DNA from: Paraprevotella sp964523985
Lineage (GTDB): Bacteria; Bacteroidota; Bacteroidia; Bacteroidales; Bacteroidaceae
Length of the DNA: 64,000 nucleotides
NCBI GenBank assembly: GCA_964523985.1
Contig: CAZGBV010000002.1
Coordinates: 1-64,000 of the forward strand
Direction: 5' to 3'
A program made the translations under genes and the position numbers. Under the pieces are notes generated by a model. That model worked only from the letters and a program-made list of their open reading frames with translations. It had not been told where the DNA came from and ran no database searches. Below are positions 16,761-25,594 of the stretch, in pieces (position 1 is the first letter of the stretch; each line of letters opens with the position of its first letter).

Positions 16761-16805
16761 GACGGGCGGAACGCTGAAAGGCGGACTTTCCGGCATACGA
16801 CATGA

Positions 16806-16839
16806 CGCAAGCCCCCGCTTCGCCGCGCGAGGGCTTGCG
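16806..16839 (+). terminator. Strong hairpin between convergent genes
   Basis: CGCAAGCCC (16806-16814) pairs perfectly with GGGCTTGCG (16831-16839), with further CGC/GCG pairing inside. It lies between the convergent phosphatidyltransferase and DUF5686 genes and is followed by a T-containing but not uniform run (acgtttggttt). A bidirectional terminator is likely. Confidence 0.6.
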
Positions 16840-16917
16840 ACGTTTGGTTTCGCACAGCAAGGGAGGATGGTCCCGACCGCTTCCGGACGTGCGCCGCGCA
16901 TGGGTTCCCCGGCCCGC

Positions 16918-19473
16918 TCAGAAGGATATGCTCATCGTGCAACGTATGCCCCTTTTCTGGATGTCCGGGTTGTCGCGGTAGTTCAAGCGCCACACGTAGT
17001 CAAGGCGCATGAATTTGAGGATGTTCTCCACGCCCACGCTCGCCTCCATGTAAGGCGCGTGCCCCATTGCCGACGACCCTTCGGGGAAAGCGTACACGCC
17101 GCCTCCCTTCGCCGGATTGTTCCTGTCCGTCAGGTGTCCCCACAACCCCCTGAAACAGAACACTTCCCTCAGTTTCAGCCTTTTCAGCAACGGGATACGG
17201 TTCAATATCAGCCCGTTCATGTAATACGTCACGTCCCACGAGGCGAACTCGTCGTTGATGAACTCCATCACATTCATGTTCGTGTACGACTCCGGCTGGA
17301 TGGTGTAAGTCAAGTTCGCGTTCGGCAGTATCAGCAACGGATAAGGCACCCTGTTCCACACCTTCCCCGCCTTGCCGATGATGTCCACGAAGCCGAAGGC
17401 CGAGAACCAAAGCCTTTTCTGCACGCCCAGCTCCGTGTACTGGTAGTCGAAAGAGGAACCCAGGAGGCCTTTCTTGGCCATGGTGTGTCCGACGTTGAAT
17501 ATCCACGCGTCGAAAGTGATGGGGATGCGTTCGTCGTGCGTCTGGTAAAATTTCTCGTTCTTGGCGTAACGGAAGCGCAGTTCCAGTTCCGTCATGTCGT
17601 ACTTCCGCAGGGAGGCTGTCTGTCCGTCGGGCAGCAGGCGGTCGAAACGCGCATACTCGGTGGAATATTCGCGGAAGTTGCGTATGACGGTGTTGTACGA
17701 GATGCCGTTGTAAAGCTCCCGCGTGTACGTCAGTTCGGCGTTGCGCAGATATGTCGCCCGCGTGTCCTTCTTCCGCTTGAGTGCCAAGAGGACGTTATCC
17801 TTGCTGGTGTACATATAGCTCTGTCCCAGTTTGTTGATGTCGTACATGTATTCTAATCGGAGCGAATGCACGGGGAACTCCTTGCGGTAGTCTTTCCGCT
17901 CGTTGAACGAATACTCCACGAGCCCGTCGTACTTCATCTTGCCGTCCTTCGTCCCGTAGGCCGCGTAGCCCTCCGCGAAGAGGTGCTTGCTCAGCTGCGG
18001 GGTGGTGGCTCCGCCCACGCGCAGGCGCACGCCCTCGATGGCGTTCCCGTTTATGATGGAGTTCATCGGGCCGAAGTCGAACTTGTTCTTCGCGGGCGTG
18101 TTGTTCGTAGGCACGTATCCGGACACGATGATGGAGATGGTCTTCTCCGCCACGGCGAAGATGGGCACGGAACGCAACCCTGCCATGAGTTTCTCCACGG
18201 AGTTGGGGTTGCGCTTGGCGGCTTCCTTGGGGCGGGTCTCGGCCCAGAAATCCTCCTTGCGGCTGTAAGCCTCCCTTTGCGTGATTACCGGCGCGGCCTC
18301 CTTGAACACCTGCGCCTGTTCCTCCGGGGGCTTCTCGAACGAGTGGTTAGAGAAGATGTCCATGCGCCGTGCGTAGAGCCCCTTCGACTTCTCGCTCAGC
18401 TTGAAGTCCACGCTGATATCGTTCTTCGTGATGAGGCGCGTCCCGTCAGGTCGCCGCTCGAACTCTTGGTTCACGTCCATGCGCGAAATGAAGTTCAGGT
18501 TGATGTCCTTCGCCACGCTGAGCAGCGCCCGGCGCACGAAGTAAGTGCTGTCCAGCGTGACGTACAAATGCCCTGTGAAGCCGAACGACTCCGAGGCGAA
18601 AGGCACGAATGTCAAGTCGACGCACTTGTCATCGTCCACGTACAACGTGTCCATCAGGTAATACTTGTAGAAGGAAGGGCCGATGGCAGAGAGGGGGCTC
18701 ACGAAGCGTTGCAGGAACAGGGGAATGTTGTTCTGGAAGATGTCCACCTCGCGGAACACCTCGTTGAGGAACTGTTGCATCCCCTCGCGCGAGAACACCT
18801 CGTCCACGCCCGACGAATGGAAGCCCTCCACCACCGTCTTCTCCGATTTCGGCGACCGGCGGAAGAATACCTTCTGCACCTTTTCACGCTCCGACACGGG
18901 GAGTATCGTCGTGCCGTCCTCCAGCGTGTCCACGAATTCCGTCAGGAAGTCGAATCTTCCCTTTTTCCCGTTCCTCTTCCGCTTCGGCGTATAGTCGTTC
19001 TGCGCGATCATTATTTTCTCGTACTGGTCGAAGCTGAAATAGTCATGGTTTCGCGGGTCGTTGGCACCCCTCCGCTCGATAACCTTCTTGACGAACGCCA
19101 CGGCCGGGTTCTCTTTCCTGCGGTAACGTTCGCGCTTGGGCTTCACCGTCACCTCGCCCAACGCTATCTCGCTTTCACGCAACTTGATTCTGAAGTTGTT
19201 CGTCCGTCCGCGCACCACGTTCAGCCGCTTGGTGTCGTATCCCATATAGACCACCTTGAGCACTTTCCCCGGCCTGTTCGTGGCTATCGAGAAGCGTCCG
19301 CCCAAGTCGGTCGTCGTGCCGATGGTGGTTCCCTCGAACACGATGGAGACCGACGGCAACCCCTCGCCCGTTATAGAGTCGGTGACGATGCCTTTCACTA
19401 TCGTGTTCTGTCCGCGGGTGAATCCCGCCCAACACGTCAGGCAAAGCCACAAGAAAAAAATTCGTCTTACCAT
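16918..19473 (-). CDS. DUF5686 outer-membrane protein with carboxypeptidase-like regulatory domain
   Basis: An 851-residue exported protein. After a signal peptide (MVRRIFFLWLCLTCWAGF) comes a CarboxypepD_reg-like beta sandwich (VKGIVTDSITGEGLPSVSI to VVYMGYDTKRL), then the long DUF5686 region that ends with alternating aromatic strands and a terminal phenylalanine (RCTMSISF), as expected for an outer-membrane beta barrel. The ATG at 19473 begins the signal peptide; an earlier in-frame start at 19509 overlaps the upstream gene. DUF5686 proteins have no settled function. Here it ends the ten-gene acyl operon, suggesting export or anchoring of its product, which is inference. Confidence 0.88.
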   Translation of the reverse strand: MVRRIFFLWLCLTCWAGFTRGQNTIVKGIVTDSITGEGLPSVSIVFEGTTIGTTTDLGGRFSIATNRPGKVLKVVYMGYDTKRLNVVRGRTNNFRIKLRESEIALGEVTVKPKRERYRRKENPAVAFVKKVIERRGANDPRNHDYFSFDQYEKIMIAQNDYTPKRKRNGKKGRFDFLTEFVDTLEDGTTILPVSEREKVQKVFFRRSPKSEKTVVEGFHSSGVDEVFSREGMQQFLNEVFREVDIFQNNIPLFLQRFVSPLSAIGPSFYKYYLMDTLYVDDDKCVDLTFVPFASESFGFTGHLYVTLDSTYFVRRALLSVAKDINLNFISRMDVNQEFERRPDGTRLITKNDISVDFKLSEKSKGLYARRMDIFSNHSFEKPPEEQAQVFKEAAPVITQREAYSRKEDFWAETRPKEAAKRNPNSVEKLMAGLRSVPIFAVAEKTISIIVSGYVPTNNTPAKNKFDFGPMNSIINGNAIEGVRLRVGGATTPQLSKHLFAEGYAAYGTKDGKMKYDGLVEYSFNERKDYRKEFPVHSLRLEYMYDINKLGQSYMYTSKDNVLLALKRKKDTRATYLRNAELTYTRELYNGISYNTVIRNFREYSTEYARFDRLLPDGQTASLRKYDMTELELRFRYAKNEKFYQTHDERIPITFDAWIFNVGHTMAKKGLLGSSFDYQYTELGVQKRLWFSAFGFVDIIGKAGKVWNRVPYPLLILPNANLTYTIQPESYTNMNVMEFINDEFASWDVTYYMNGLILNRIPLLKRLKLREVFCFRGLWGHLTDRNNPAKGGGVYAFPEGSSAMGHAPYMEASVGVENILKFMRLDYVWRLNYRDNPDIQKRGIRCTMSISF

Positions 19474-19495
19474 ACGTCTGTACCTTAATAATATG

Positions 19496-20590
19496 TCAAA
19501 GTCCGTCACTTTGTTCCACGGCCGCCGGTTTTCCAGCGTCGCCCGTGTCCCGCGTGCCGTCCGCCCCGTCCGCGCCCACTTTCATCAGCAGCAATCCGAC
19601 GGAAGCCCAGAACAGTTCCCTCACGCGGCTGATGATGCTCACGAACATGCCCGTGCCGCCGCTCATTCCCATCTGAGCCACCGACATGGCAAAGCCACCC
19701 TCGCGCCCGCCCAGTTGCAACGGCAAGAAACCCAGTAAGTTGGCGAAGAGCGAGGTGAAAGCCAGTATCAGGAACGACTGGAAGAAAGTGAAGGCATAGC
19801 CACCGAATCCTCCCCCGCCGTTTATCCCGAACAAGACCAGCATGAAGAATATCTCGAAGCTCTGGCAGAAGCGCCCCACGTATTCCAACACGAAGCTTCC
19901 GTAGAACGAGCGTTTGTTCTGCGCCTGCAATTCCGCTATCTGTCGGTCTATCTTCTGCAGGTCGTCCAGGTGTCGCTCCATGAAACGCCTCCCCCAGCGG
20001 CGCAAACCGGGCATCTTGCACAACAGGTGGAACAGCCTCACCGTCATGCCGTTCTTGTACCCCTTGATGAAAAGGTAAATGCCCCCGTAGCAGAAAGCCG
20101 AAATGAGCAGAAGCACCACGCACATGCCCGCGTTCATCGGCAGTTTGCCCGCGAGCGCCATGGCCAGATACGCCGCGACACCCGTCACCCAGAACCAGAA
20201 GTGGGCGAATATGTGCATCATGGCGAAGAGTATCACCGAGGAAGTGGCTCGCCGCACACCGAGGAACCTCGAAATCTCCATGACGCGGTAAGCCTCGCCG
20301 CCCAGCAACCCCACGGGCGTGGCGTAATTCAGGGCGAAGCCTGAAACGGTCAGTTTCAGCAACCGCATGAAGCCCACCGTGCAAGACCCCCCGCCCCGGA
20401 TGATGACCCTCCACGCCCACGCGTTCATGAGGTAAAGCACGCACCACAACCCTCCTATGGCCGCCAGCCAGTAGCCCGCCCTCGTGATGTATCCCCACAA
20501 CTCCGCGAAGCTCACGTCGAAGGAGAAGAACATGACGACGACGGCCACCGTTCCCACCGCGAAAAACAAGTTGTTCAACCGTTTCCTCAT
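19496..20590 (-). CDS. UPF0104/lysylphosphatidylglycerol synthase TM-region family protein
   Basis: A 364-residue polytopic membrane protein with about eight hydrophobic segments and the aromatic NAWAWRVII and GGEAYRVMEI segments typical of the LPG-synthase transmembrane (flippase-like) family. It lacks the soluble aminoacyl-transferase domain, so it is not a full MprF. Members are thought to move or modify lipids in the inner membrane. It is 22 bp upstream of the DUF5686 start and 21 bp after the thioesterase gene, inside the acyl operon, so moving the operon's lipid product is a reasonable guess. Confidence 0.85.
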   Translation of the reverse strand: MRKRLNNLFFAVGTVAVVVMFFSFDVSFAELWGYITRAGYWLAAIGGLWCVLYLMNAWAWRVIIRGGGSCTVGFMRLLKLTVSGFALNYATPVGLLGGEAYRVMEISRFLGVRRATSSVILFAMMHIFAHFWFWVTGVAAYLAMALAGKLPMNAGMCVVLLLISAFCYGGIYLFIKGYKNGMTVRLFHLLCKMPGLRRWGRRFMERHLDDLQKIDRQIAELQAQNKRSFYGSFVLEYVGRFCQSFEIFFMLVLFGINGGGGFGGYAFTFFQSFLILAFTSLFANLLGFLPLQLGGREGGFAMSVAQMGMSGGTGMFVSIISRVRELFWASVGLLLMKVGADGADGTRDTGDAGKPAAVEQSDGL

Positions 20591-20611
20591 ACCTGCTGCC
20601 TGCCCCGTTTT

Positions 20612-21049
20612 TTACGGATTGTGGGCGGCGCGCCCCAAATGCCGCCCCTGCCATTCCTCGTAGCAAGCCGGCTTGTCCACCATGAGCGTCCCGCCGTCAT
20701 CGACGAACAGCTGCACCGTGCTCCCTTCCGCACACAAGATGCCGTCGGACTCGCGGAATATCCTGTACCCGAAATCCAGCCGCGCGCCGGGACGGAACTT
20801 GTAGAGCGTGTGGATTGCCGCCACGTCGTCCAACGCCAGAGGGGCGTAGAACTTCACGTGCAGTTCGTACACCGGCGCGTAGACACCCGCCTGTTGCATG
20901 TCGGCATACCCTATGCCCGGGTAATGCCTGCCGAAGGACTCGCGCCCGTCCTCGAAGAAGGCGACGTAAGCCCCGTGCCACGCCCTGCGCATCGAGTCGA
21001 TTTCGCTGAACCTCACCCTTACGCGGCAGATGTCTTCCAGTCCGTCCAT
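20612..21049 (-). CDS. Hot-dog fold acyl-CoA/ACP thioesterase (4HBT family)
   Basis: A 145-residue single hot-dog protein. The N-terminal VRVRFSEIDSMRRAWHGAYVAFFEDGRE block aligns with the 4-hydroxybenzoyl-CoA thioesterase pattern, with the Asp of SEID as the likely catalytic acid. It would release an acyl chain from ACP or CoA, or proof-read the pathway. The ATG at 21049 is preferred since AGGAGGAG lies directly before it; an in-frame ATG at 21091 would overlap the reductase gene by 20 bp. Seventh gene of the acyl operon. Confidence 0.87.
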   Translation of the reverse strand: MDGLEDICRVRVRFSEIDSMRRAWHGAYVAFFEDGRESFGRHYPGIGYADMQQAGVYAPVYELHVKFYAPLALDDVAAIHTLYKFRPGARLDFGYRIFRESDGILCAEGSTVQLFVDDGGTLMVDKPACYEEWQGRHLGRAAHNP

Positions 21050-21071
21050 CTCCTCCTGACAAGTCCCGCTG

Positions 21072-21800
21072 TCACGTGTAAAGCCCGCCATTGACAGATA
21101 TCACTTCCCCGGTGACGTAGGCGGCATCGGGCGAGACGAGGAAGGCGACTACCCCCGCCACTTCTTCCGGCAACCCGAAACGGCCTGCCGGGATGGCCTT
21201 CTTCAAGGCGGCCTCGTCCAGCCCCTCCACCATGTCGGTGCGGATGAATCCGGGCGCCACGGCGTTCACCGTCACGTTCTTCCGCGCCACTTCCTGCGCC
21301 AGTGCCTTCGTGGCCGCGATGATGCCGCCCTTCGCCGCGGAATAATTCGTCTGCCCCGCCATGCCTTTCAGCCCGCTCACGCTCGCCAGGCTGACGATGC
21401 GCCCGTACTTGTGCACCAGCATCGGTTGCAGCAAGGGCTGCGTCACGTTGTAGAAGCCCCCGAGACCCGTTTCCAGCACGCGGTCCCAGTCCTCGCCGGG
21501 CATGAACACCATCAGGTTGTCGTTACGCACCCCCGCGTTGTTCACCACCACTTCTATGTATTCTTCCGGATGCCCGTCCATCCACGCCTCGAGCGCGGCG
21601 GTCGTCTGCCCGCGGTTTCCCACGTCGAATTTCAGCACTTCTCCGTCCTGCCCTTCCTGCCGCACCATTTCCAGCGTGCGCTCCGCCTCGTCGGTGCGGC
21701 TCATGCAGTTCACCAGCACGCGGTAGCCCATGCGGGCCAACCTCACGCAGACAGCCCGCCCTATCCCGCGGCTGCCTCCTGTCACCAAGGCATACTTCAT
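21072..21800 (-). CDS. 3-oxoacyl-ACP reductase (FabG-like SDR)
   Basis: A 242-residue short-chain dehydrogenase. It has the cofactor motif VTGGSRGIGRA, NNAGVRNDNL, the catalytic S-Y-K triad in SLASVSG and NYSAAKGG, and ends in SVNGGLYT like FabG. It reduces 3-oxoacyl-ACP to 3-hydroxyacyl-ACP with NAD(P)H. The start at 21800 overlaps the stop of the FAD oxidoreductase gene as ATGA, indicating coupling. In this operon it supplies the ketoreduction step of the acyl-building cycle. Confidence 0.93.
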   Translation of the reverse strand: MKYALVTGGSRGIGRAVCVRLARMGYRVLVNCMSRTDEAERTLEMVRQEGQDGEVLKFDVGNRGQTTAALEAWMDGHPEEYIEVVVNNAGVRNDNLMVFMPGEDWDRVLETGLGGFYNVTQPLLQPMLVHKYGRIVSLASVSGLKGMAGQTNYSAAKGGIIAATKALAQEVARKNVTVNAVAPGFIRTDMVEGLDEAALKKAIPAGRFGLPEEVAGVVAFLVSPDAAYVTGEVISVNGGLYT

Positions 21801-23290
21801 GTCTCCATTCCTTTCTTGTCCGTTACGATATTCCATATCCTTTCGCGTCCCAGCATTTCCGCGCAAGTGAACAACGCGGTCATCGTCACGCCGTACACCC
21901 CGTGTAGCATGAGGTTCTGACCTGTGAGGAACAGGTTGGGGACGGGCGTGCGCACGGACAGCAAGACCGCCAGCGGGTTCCTGTAATCTTTGCGCAAGCC
22001 GTAGGCCGTGCCTTCCGGGGCGCCGGTGTAGTCGCGGTATGTGAGCGGGGTGCTCGTGTGGCATTCCCATACTCCGTCGCCCAGTCCCGGCATGACCCGT
22101 TCCGCCAGACGGATGCATTCGTCGGCCTTGCGCCTTTTCATGGCTTCATAGTCCGCGCCGCGCCGTCCGGTTCCCGTGTCGCTCCACGCCGCGCATTCCT
22201 CCCACGTCATCGGGGTCAGCAAGTCCACCTGAGAGGCGAAGCGGCTCCCGTCCTCCGGCACGCGGCATCCGGCCATCAGCCCGCACACCGGCCCTTCTTC
22301 CTCGTAGAACGTCCACACTCCGGGGTGGTCGTAAACGTACCGGTTGTAATTGAAATACTCCAGCGACCCGGGCTTCATCCGCAACGACGCGGTGAACATG
22401 CCGAAAGTGTTGCGCATCCCCGCCATGCGGTGGCGATAGGCACTTTTTATCCTTTCGCTCCGTTTCACCAGCTTGCAAGTCTGCTCCGGGTGAATGTCGC
22501 TGATGAAAGCCGCCCCCTCGTACACCTCGCCGTCGCGGCATACGGCGGCGGCCAGCTTCCCTCCTTTTTCCACCAGCTCCACCACTTCCGCGCCGCAAAC
22601 CACCCGTCCGCCCTGATCGCCGATGCCTTTCGCCAGCGTGTCGGCAATCAACGCCCCTCCTCCCTTCAGCCGCCAGCTGCTTTCGATGAAACTGCTCTGG
22701 CCATGAAGGAAGGCGAAAAGCGGAAGCGACTCGCGGCGGATTTCCATCGTAAGGGATGTCCCGCTGAGCACGTCCACCAGCAACGGGTCACAGAACATCT
22801 CGTTCAGGTAACGCCACGCGCTCGTTTCCACGAGGAAGGAAGGCGGTTCGGCCTTGTCCGCACGCGGATTGAGCAAGTCCAGTTCCTGTTCCGACGTGTG
22901 CCTCAGCAAGGATGCGTACCGCTCCAAGGCCGTGCGCTCGGACGGGAACTCGCACGAAAGCGTGGAGGCGAAATCGTCGTAACCTTGCGCGAAAGCGAAA
23001 GTGCGCCGCCCCACCGTCACCTTGGCGAACTCGCGGTCGAGGCGTTGCCAGGGCAGCCCGGCCAGCCCCAAGTAGGCGAACACTGAATGGAACGGCCGGC
23101 CGTCGTCCAAACCGCCGACGCAATGAAAGCCGGTGTCGTAAGCCAGCCCGTGCCTGCGGTAAGACTGGATGCACCCGCCAGGCTGGCGACCTTGTTCGAG
23201 GACGAGAACCCCCAGACCGGCGCGCGAAAGGATGTAAGCGCATTCCAGTCCGCCCAATCCGCTGCCTATGACCACCGCGTCGTACTTCAT
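21797..23290 (-). CDS. Phytoene desaturase/CrtI-like FAD-dependent oxidoreductase
   Basis: A 497-residue flavoprotein with a dinucleotide-binding start (VVIGSGLGGLECAYILSRAG) followed by VLEQGRQPGGCIQSY, and a C-terminal LFLTGQNLMLHGVYG block typical of the CrtI/carotenoid isomerase-like group. Related enzymes occur in flexirubin and carotenoid loci and act on conjugated chains. It sits between a dehydratase and a FabG-like reductase in the acyl operon, so oxidation of the growing or finished chain is plausible. ATG at 23290; a GTG just before it is also in frame. Confidence 0.88.
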   Translation of the reverse strand: MKYDAVVIGSGLGGLECAYILSRAGLGVLVLEQGRQPGGCIQSYRRHGLAYDTGFHCVGGLDDGRPFHSVFAYLGLAGLPWQRLDREFAKVTVGRRTFAFAQGYDDFASTLSCEFPSERTALERYASLLRHTSEQELDLLNPRADKAEPPSFLVETSAWRYLNEMFCDPLLVDVLSGTSLTMEIRRESLPLFAFLHGQSSFIESSWRLKGGGALIADTLAKGIGDQGGRVVCGAEVVELVEKGGKLAAAVCRDGEVYEGAAFISDIHPEQTCKLVKRSERIKSAYRHRMAGMRNTFGMFTASLRMKPGSLEYFNYNRYVYDHPGVWTFYEEEGPVCGLMAGCRVPEDGSRFASQVDLLTPMTWEECAAWSDTGTGRRGADYEAMKRRKADECIRLAERVMPGLGDGVWECHTSTPLTYRDYTGAPEGTAYGLRKDYRNPLAVLLSVRTPVPNLFLTGQNLMLHGVYGVTMTALFTCAEMLGRERIWNIVTDKKGMET

Positions 23291-23297
23291 CACCCCG

Positions 23298-23666
23298 TCA
23301 AACGACCGACATCAAGCCCTTGTATTCCATGCACGTGCGCCCGCCGGCGGTCATCCGCGCCGCGACCTCCAGCCCGCCTTCCGCGGGGGTAAGGCTCACC
23401 GCCACGTCCACTTCCGCGCACGAGGCGGGCGAAACCACCGACATCAGGCGGCACTGCTTGATTGTGCGGATGCGCAACTCCTTGCCGGCCAGCTCCATGG
23501 CACACTCCTTGACCACTTGGATGCTGAACGCGCCGGGACACACCGGATGCCCCGGGAAATGGCCGCGGTAGGCATCGCAATCCGGCAGGAGCGCGATGCG
23601 GAACACCGTGAAGCCTCCTGAAACGTGCCGCCCCGACACCTTATAATAATAGTCCCTCAGCCACAT
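23298..23666 (-). CDS. FabZ-like 3-hydroxyacyl-ACP dehydratase
   Basis: A 122-residue hot-dog protein with the FabZ signature GHFPGHPVCPGAFSIQ near residue 35; the histidine of HFPG is the expected catalytic residue and a glutamate (VVKEC) follows where FabZ has its acid. It would remove water from 3-hydroxyacyl-ACP to give the 2-enoyl form. Its start overlaps the end of the upstream dehydratase-like gene by 26 bp. Two different hot-dog proteins in one operon is characteristic of aryl polyene/flexirubin-type systems. Confidence 0.86.
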   Translation of the reverse strand: MWLRDYYYKVSGRHVSGGFTVFRIALLPDCDAYRGHFPGHPVCPGAFSIQVVKECAMELAGKELRIRTIKQCRLMSVVSPASCAEVDVAVSLTPAEGGLEVAARMTAGGRTCMEYKGLMSVV

Positions 23667-24072
23667 AAATCTTCATTTGCGTGACGGCCACCGTCTCTTC
23701 CCCCACGCAGGTCTCGCCCGCCAGCGCGGTCACGCCGCCCACTTCCGGCCCGAAAGTCACGGTAGTCTGCAGTTCCTCTCCCACCCGGGGGCACCGCAGG
23801 CACCGGAACTTCTTCACCTCGCCGATATAGCCCACGGGAGGCTCCGTCGCCCCCGCTTCCAGGGCTTTGTAGCCGGCAAAGGCGGAAGCCGACTGGGCGA
23901 TGTGTTCCACGAGCCCCGGCTCGGCCAACGTCCCGTCGTCGCCCACGAAGTCGTTGTCGCGGCGCACCGTGAGCCTCGTCCGCGCCGTGTCGCCGTCCGC
24001 GCCGTCCAGTGCGTCGACGAGCAACACCGGCTCGCGCTGTGGAATCAGGCTTTTGATGTCGTAATGCGTCAT
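23641..24072 (-). CDS. ApeP/FabZ-related hot-dog protein
   Basis: A 143-residue protein with LIPQREPVLLVDAL at the start and EPGLVEHIAQSASAFAGY in the middle, the pattern of ApeP-like 3-hydroxyacyl-ACP dehydratases. The position usually written PH(R/E)xP is PQREP here, so the histidine used by classical members is absent; whether this is normal for the subfamily cannot be checked from the window. It begins with an ATGA overlap with the ACP gene and overlaps the FabZ-like gene by 26 bp. Confidence 0.8.
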   Translation of the reverse strand: MTHYDIKSLIPQREPVLLVDALDGADGDTARTRLTVRRDNDFVGDDGTLAEPGLVEHIAQSASAFAGYKALEAGATEPPVGYIGEVKKFRCLRCPRVGEELQTTVTFGPEVGGVTALAGETCVGEETVAVTQMKIYVAEGLLL

Positions 24073-24317
24073 TCCTTCTCCACGTGCGACTCGATATAAT
24101 CGTAAAGGTTGTCGAACGTCTTGATTTCGCGCAAGTCCGACACGGGTATCTTCAACTTGTAGGTCTGCTGGATGATGGCCACGAGGTCCACGAGGCTCAG
24201 GCTGTCGAGGGAGAGCGTGTCCCTCACGTTCGCGTCCGGGGCAAAATTCTCCTCTCCCACTTCAAAATCTTCCGCCAACAAGGCGTTCACTTTTTTTACG
24301 ATGTCTTCGCGTGTCAT
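24069..24317 (-). CDS. Acyl carrier protein
   Basis: An 82-residue acidic helical protein with the phosphopantetheine attachment site at Ser39 in LSLDSLSLVDLV. It carries the growing acyl chain for the ketosynthase and dehydratases around it. It is a dedicated ACP: it is distinct from a housekeeping acpP, which normally sits beside fabF/rnc. It lies 39 bp after the ketosynthase and overlaps the next gene by four bases. Confidence 0.93.
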   Translation of the reverse strand: MTREDIVKKVNALLAEDFEVGEENFAPDANVRDTLSLDSLSLVDLVAIIQQTYKLKIPVSDLREIKTFDNLYDYIESHVEKE

Positions 24318-24356
24318 GTCTGTCTGTTTTTATCGTGTCCGTTAGTCGTATGATTT

Positions 24357-25577
24357 TCACATATCCCTTATGATAAGGGTGGAGTTCGTCCCCCCGAAGC
24401 CGAAAGAATTGGAGAGGAACATGTCGAAGTGAGCTTCCCGCGTCTCCGGCACGACGTTGATGCAGGCCGTGTCCTCGTCGGGGTTCTCGAAATTGACGCT
24501 CCCCGCGATGAAGCCGTTCTTCATCATCAGCGTGGAATATATCAGCTCGCTCGCCCCGGCCATCCACATCTCGTGACCCGTCTGGCTCTTGGTGGAAGTC
24601 ACCGGCACCTTGCAGTCGCCGAACACGCGCGCTATCGCTTGTGCCTCGCGACTGTCGCCGATGCGGGTGGACGTGGCATGGGCGTTGATGTAGCCGATTT
24701 GCGACGGGGTCACGCCGGCATGCCGCAAACAGAGCTCCAGCGACCGCGCCGGCCCCTCCACGTTGGGCGTGGAGATGTGGTCGCCGTTCCCGGAAAAGCC
24801 CCATCCCGCCACTTCGCACAAGACGGGCGCGCCGCGCTTCACGGCATGCTCGTAGCTTTCCACCACCACCGTGGCCGCGCCCCCTCCGGGCACCAGCCCG
24901 TCCCTGTCGCGGTCGAACGGGCGGCTGGCCTTCGTCGGCTCGTCCTCACGCACGGAGAACGACTGTATGCCGTCGAAAGAGGCCACGCCGTAAAGGTTCG
25001 CCTCCTGGGCACCCCCGCACACGATGCAATCCTGCAGCCCGTCGCGGATGAGGATGTAGGCCAGTCCCACTGCATGGGAGCTCGAAGCGCACGCGGCCGA
25101 TGCCGTCAGGTTGATGCCGCGCAACCGGAACAGGCAGGCGAGGTTCATCGTCACGGTGGAGTTCATCGACTGGAAGATGGCCCCGCTGCCGCACGCCGCC
25201 GTGTCCTTGAACTCGCGGAACTTGTCGAGTGCACGCATGGTAGCCTCGGCCACGGAATCGTTCCCGTAAATTATCCCTATCTCGTGGCTGTCGACGTAAT
25301 CAGAGTCCAAACGGGCTTGGCTGAGGGCCGCACGCGTCGCCATGTAGGCATATTGCGCCTCCTCGGGCATGAACTGGCGCAAGTTGCGCGACACGAAAGG
25401 CTTCAAGTCCGGCCGCCCCACGGAAGCGCACAAGGCGGAACGAAACCCCGCTTCCTTGCGCTCCGGGGAGTACACGATGCCGCTTTTCCCGGCATAGAGC
25501 GCGTCGCGCACCTCGTCCAGCGTGCTGCCGAGGCACGACCAAATTCCCATCCCCGTTATCACAACTCTGTTTCCCAT
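24357..25577 (-). CDS. Beta-ketoacyl-ACP synthase (FabF/KS-like)
   Basis: A 406-residue condensing enzyme. The catalytic Cys is in TASAACASSS, and the two His are in INAHATST and KSQTGHEMWMAG, giving a complete Cys-His-His triad; GFGGTNSTLI closes the fold. It extends ACP-bound chains with malonyl-ACP. The frame is open to 25868, overlapping the GNAT gene, but the ATG at 25577 starts the true N-terminus (MGNRVVITGMG). Only one ketosynthase is seen, without a chain-length-factor partner in the window. Confidence 0.93.
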   Translation of the reverse strand: MGNRVVITGMGIWSCLGSTLDEVRDALYAGKSGIVYSPERKEAGFRSALCASVGRPDLKPFVSRNLRQFMPEEAQYAYMATRAALSQARLDSDYVDSHEIGIIYGNDSVAEATMRALDKFREFKDTAACGSGAIFQSMNSTVTMNLACLFRLRGINLTASAACASSSHAVGLAYILIRDGLQDCIVCGGAQEANLYGVASFDGIQSFSVREDEPTKASRPFDRDRDGLVPGGGAATVVVESYEHAVKRGAPVLCEVAGWGFSGNGDHISTPNVEGPARSLELCLRHAGVTPSQIGYINAHATSTRIGDSREAQAIARVFGDCKVPVTSTKSQTGHEMWMAGASELIYSTLMMKNGFIAGSVNFENPDEDTACINVVPETREAHFDMFLSNSFGFGGTNSTLIIRDM

Positions 25578-25594
25578 ATTCCTGTCTGTTTTTC

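Noticed and set aside
17866..19488. 540-residue open frame on the plus strand
   Set aside because: It is fully antisense to the DUF5686 gene, has no motifs and consists of His/Arg/Val-rich sequence expected from GC-rich third positions of the real gene.
21801..22118. 106-residue N-terminal extension of the FabG-like reductase
   Set aside because: The extension is in a different frame within the FAD oxidoreductase gene, has no domain, and the ATG at 21800 gives a normal SDR start with an ATGA overlap.
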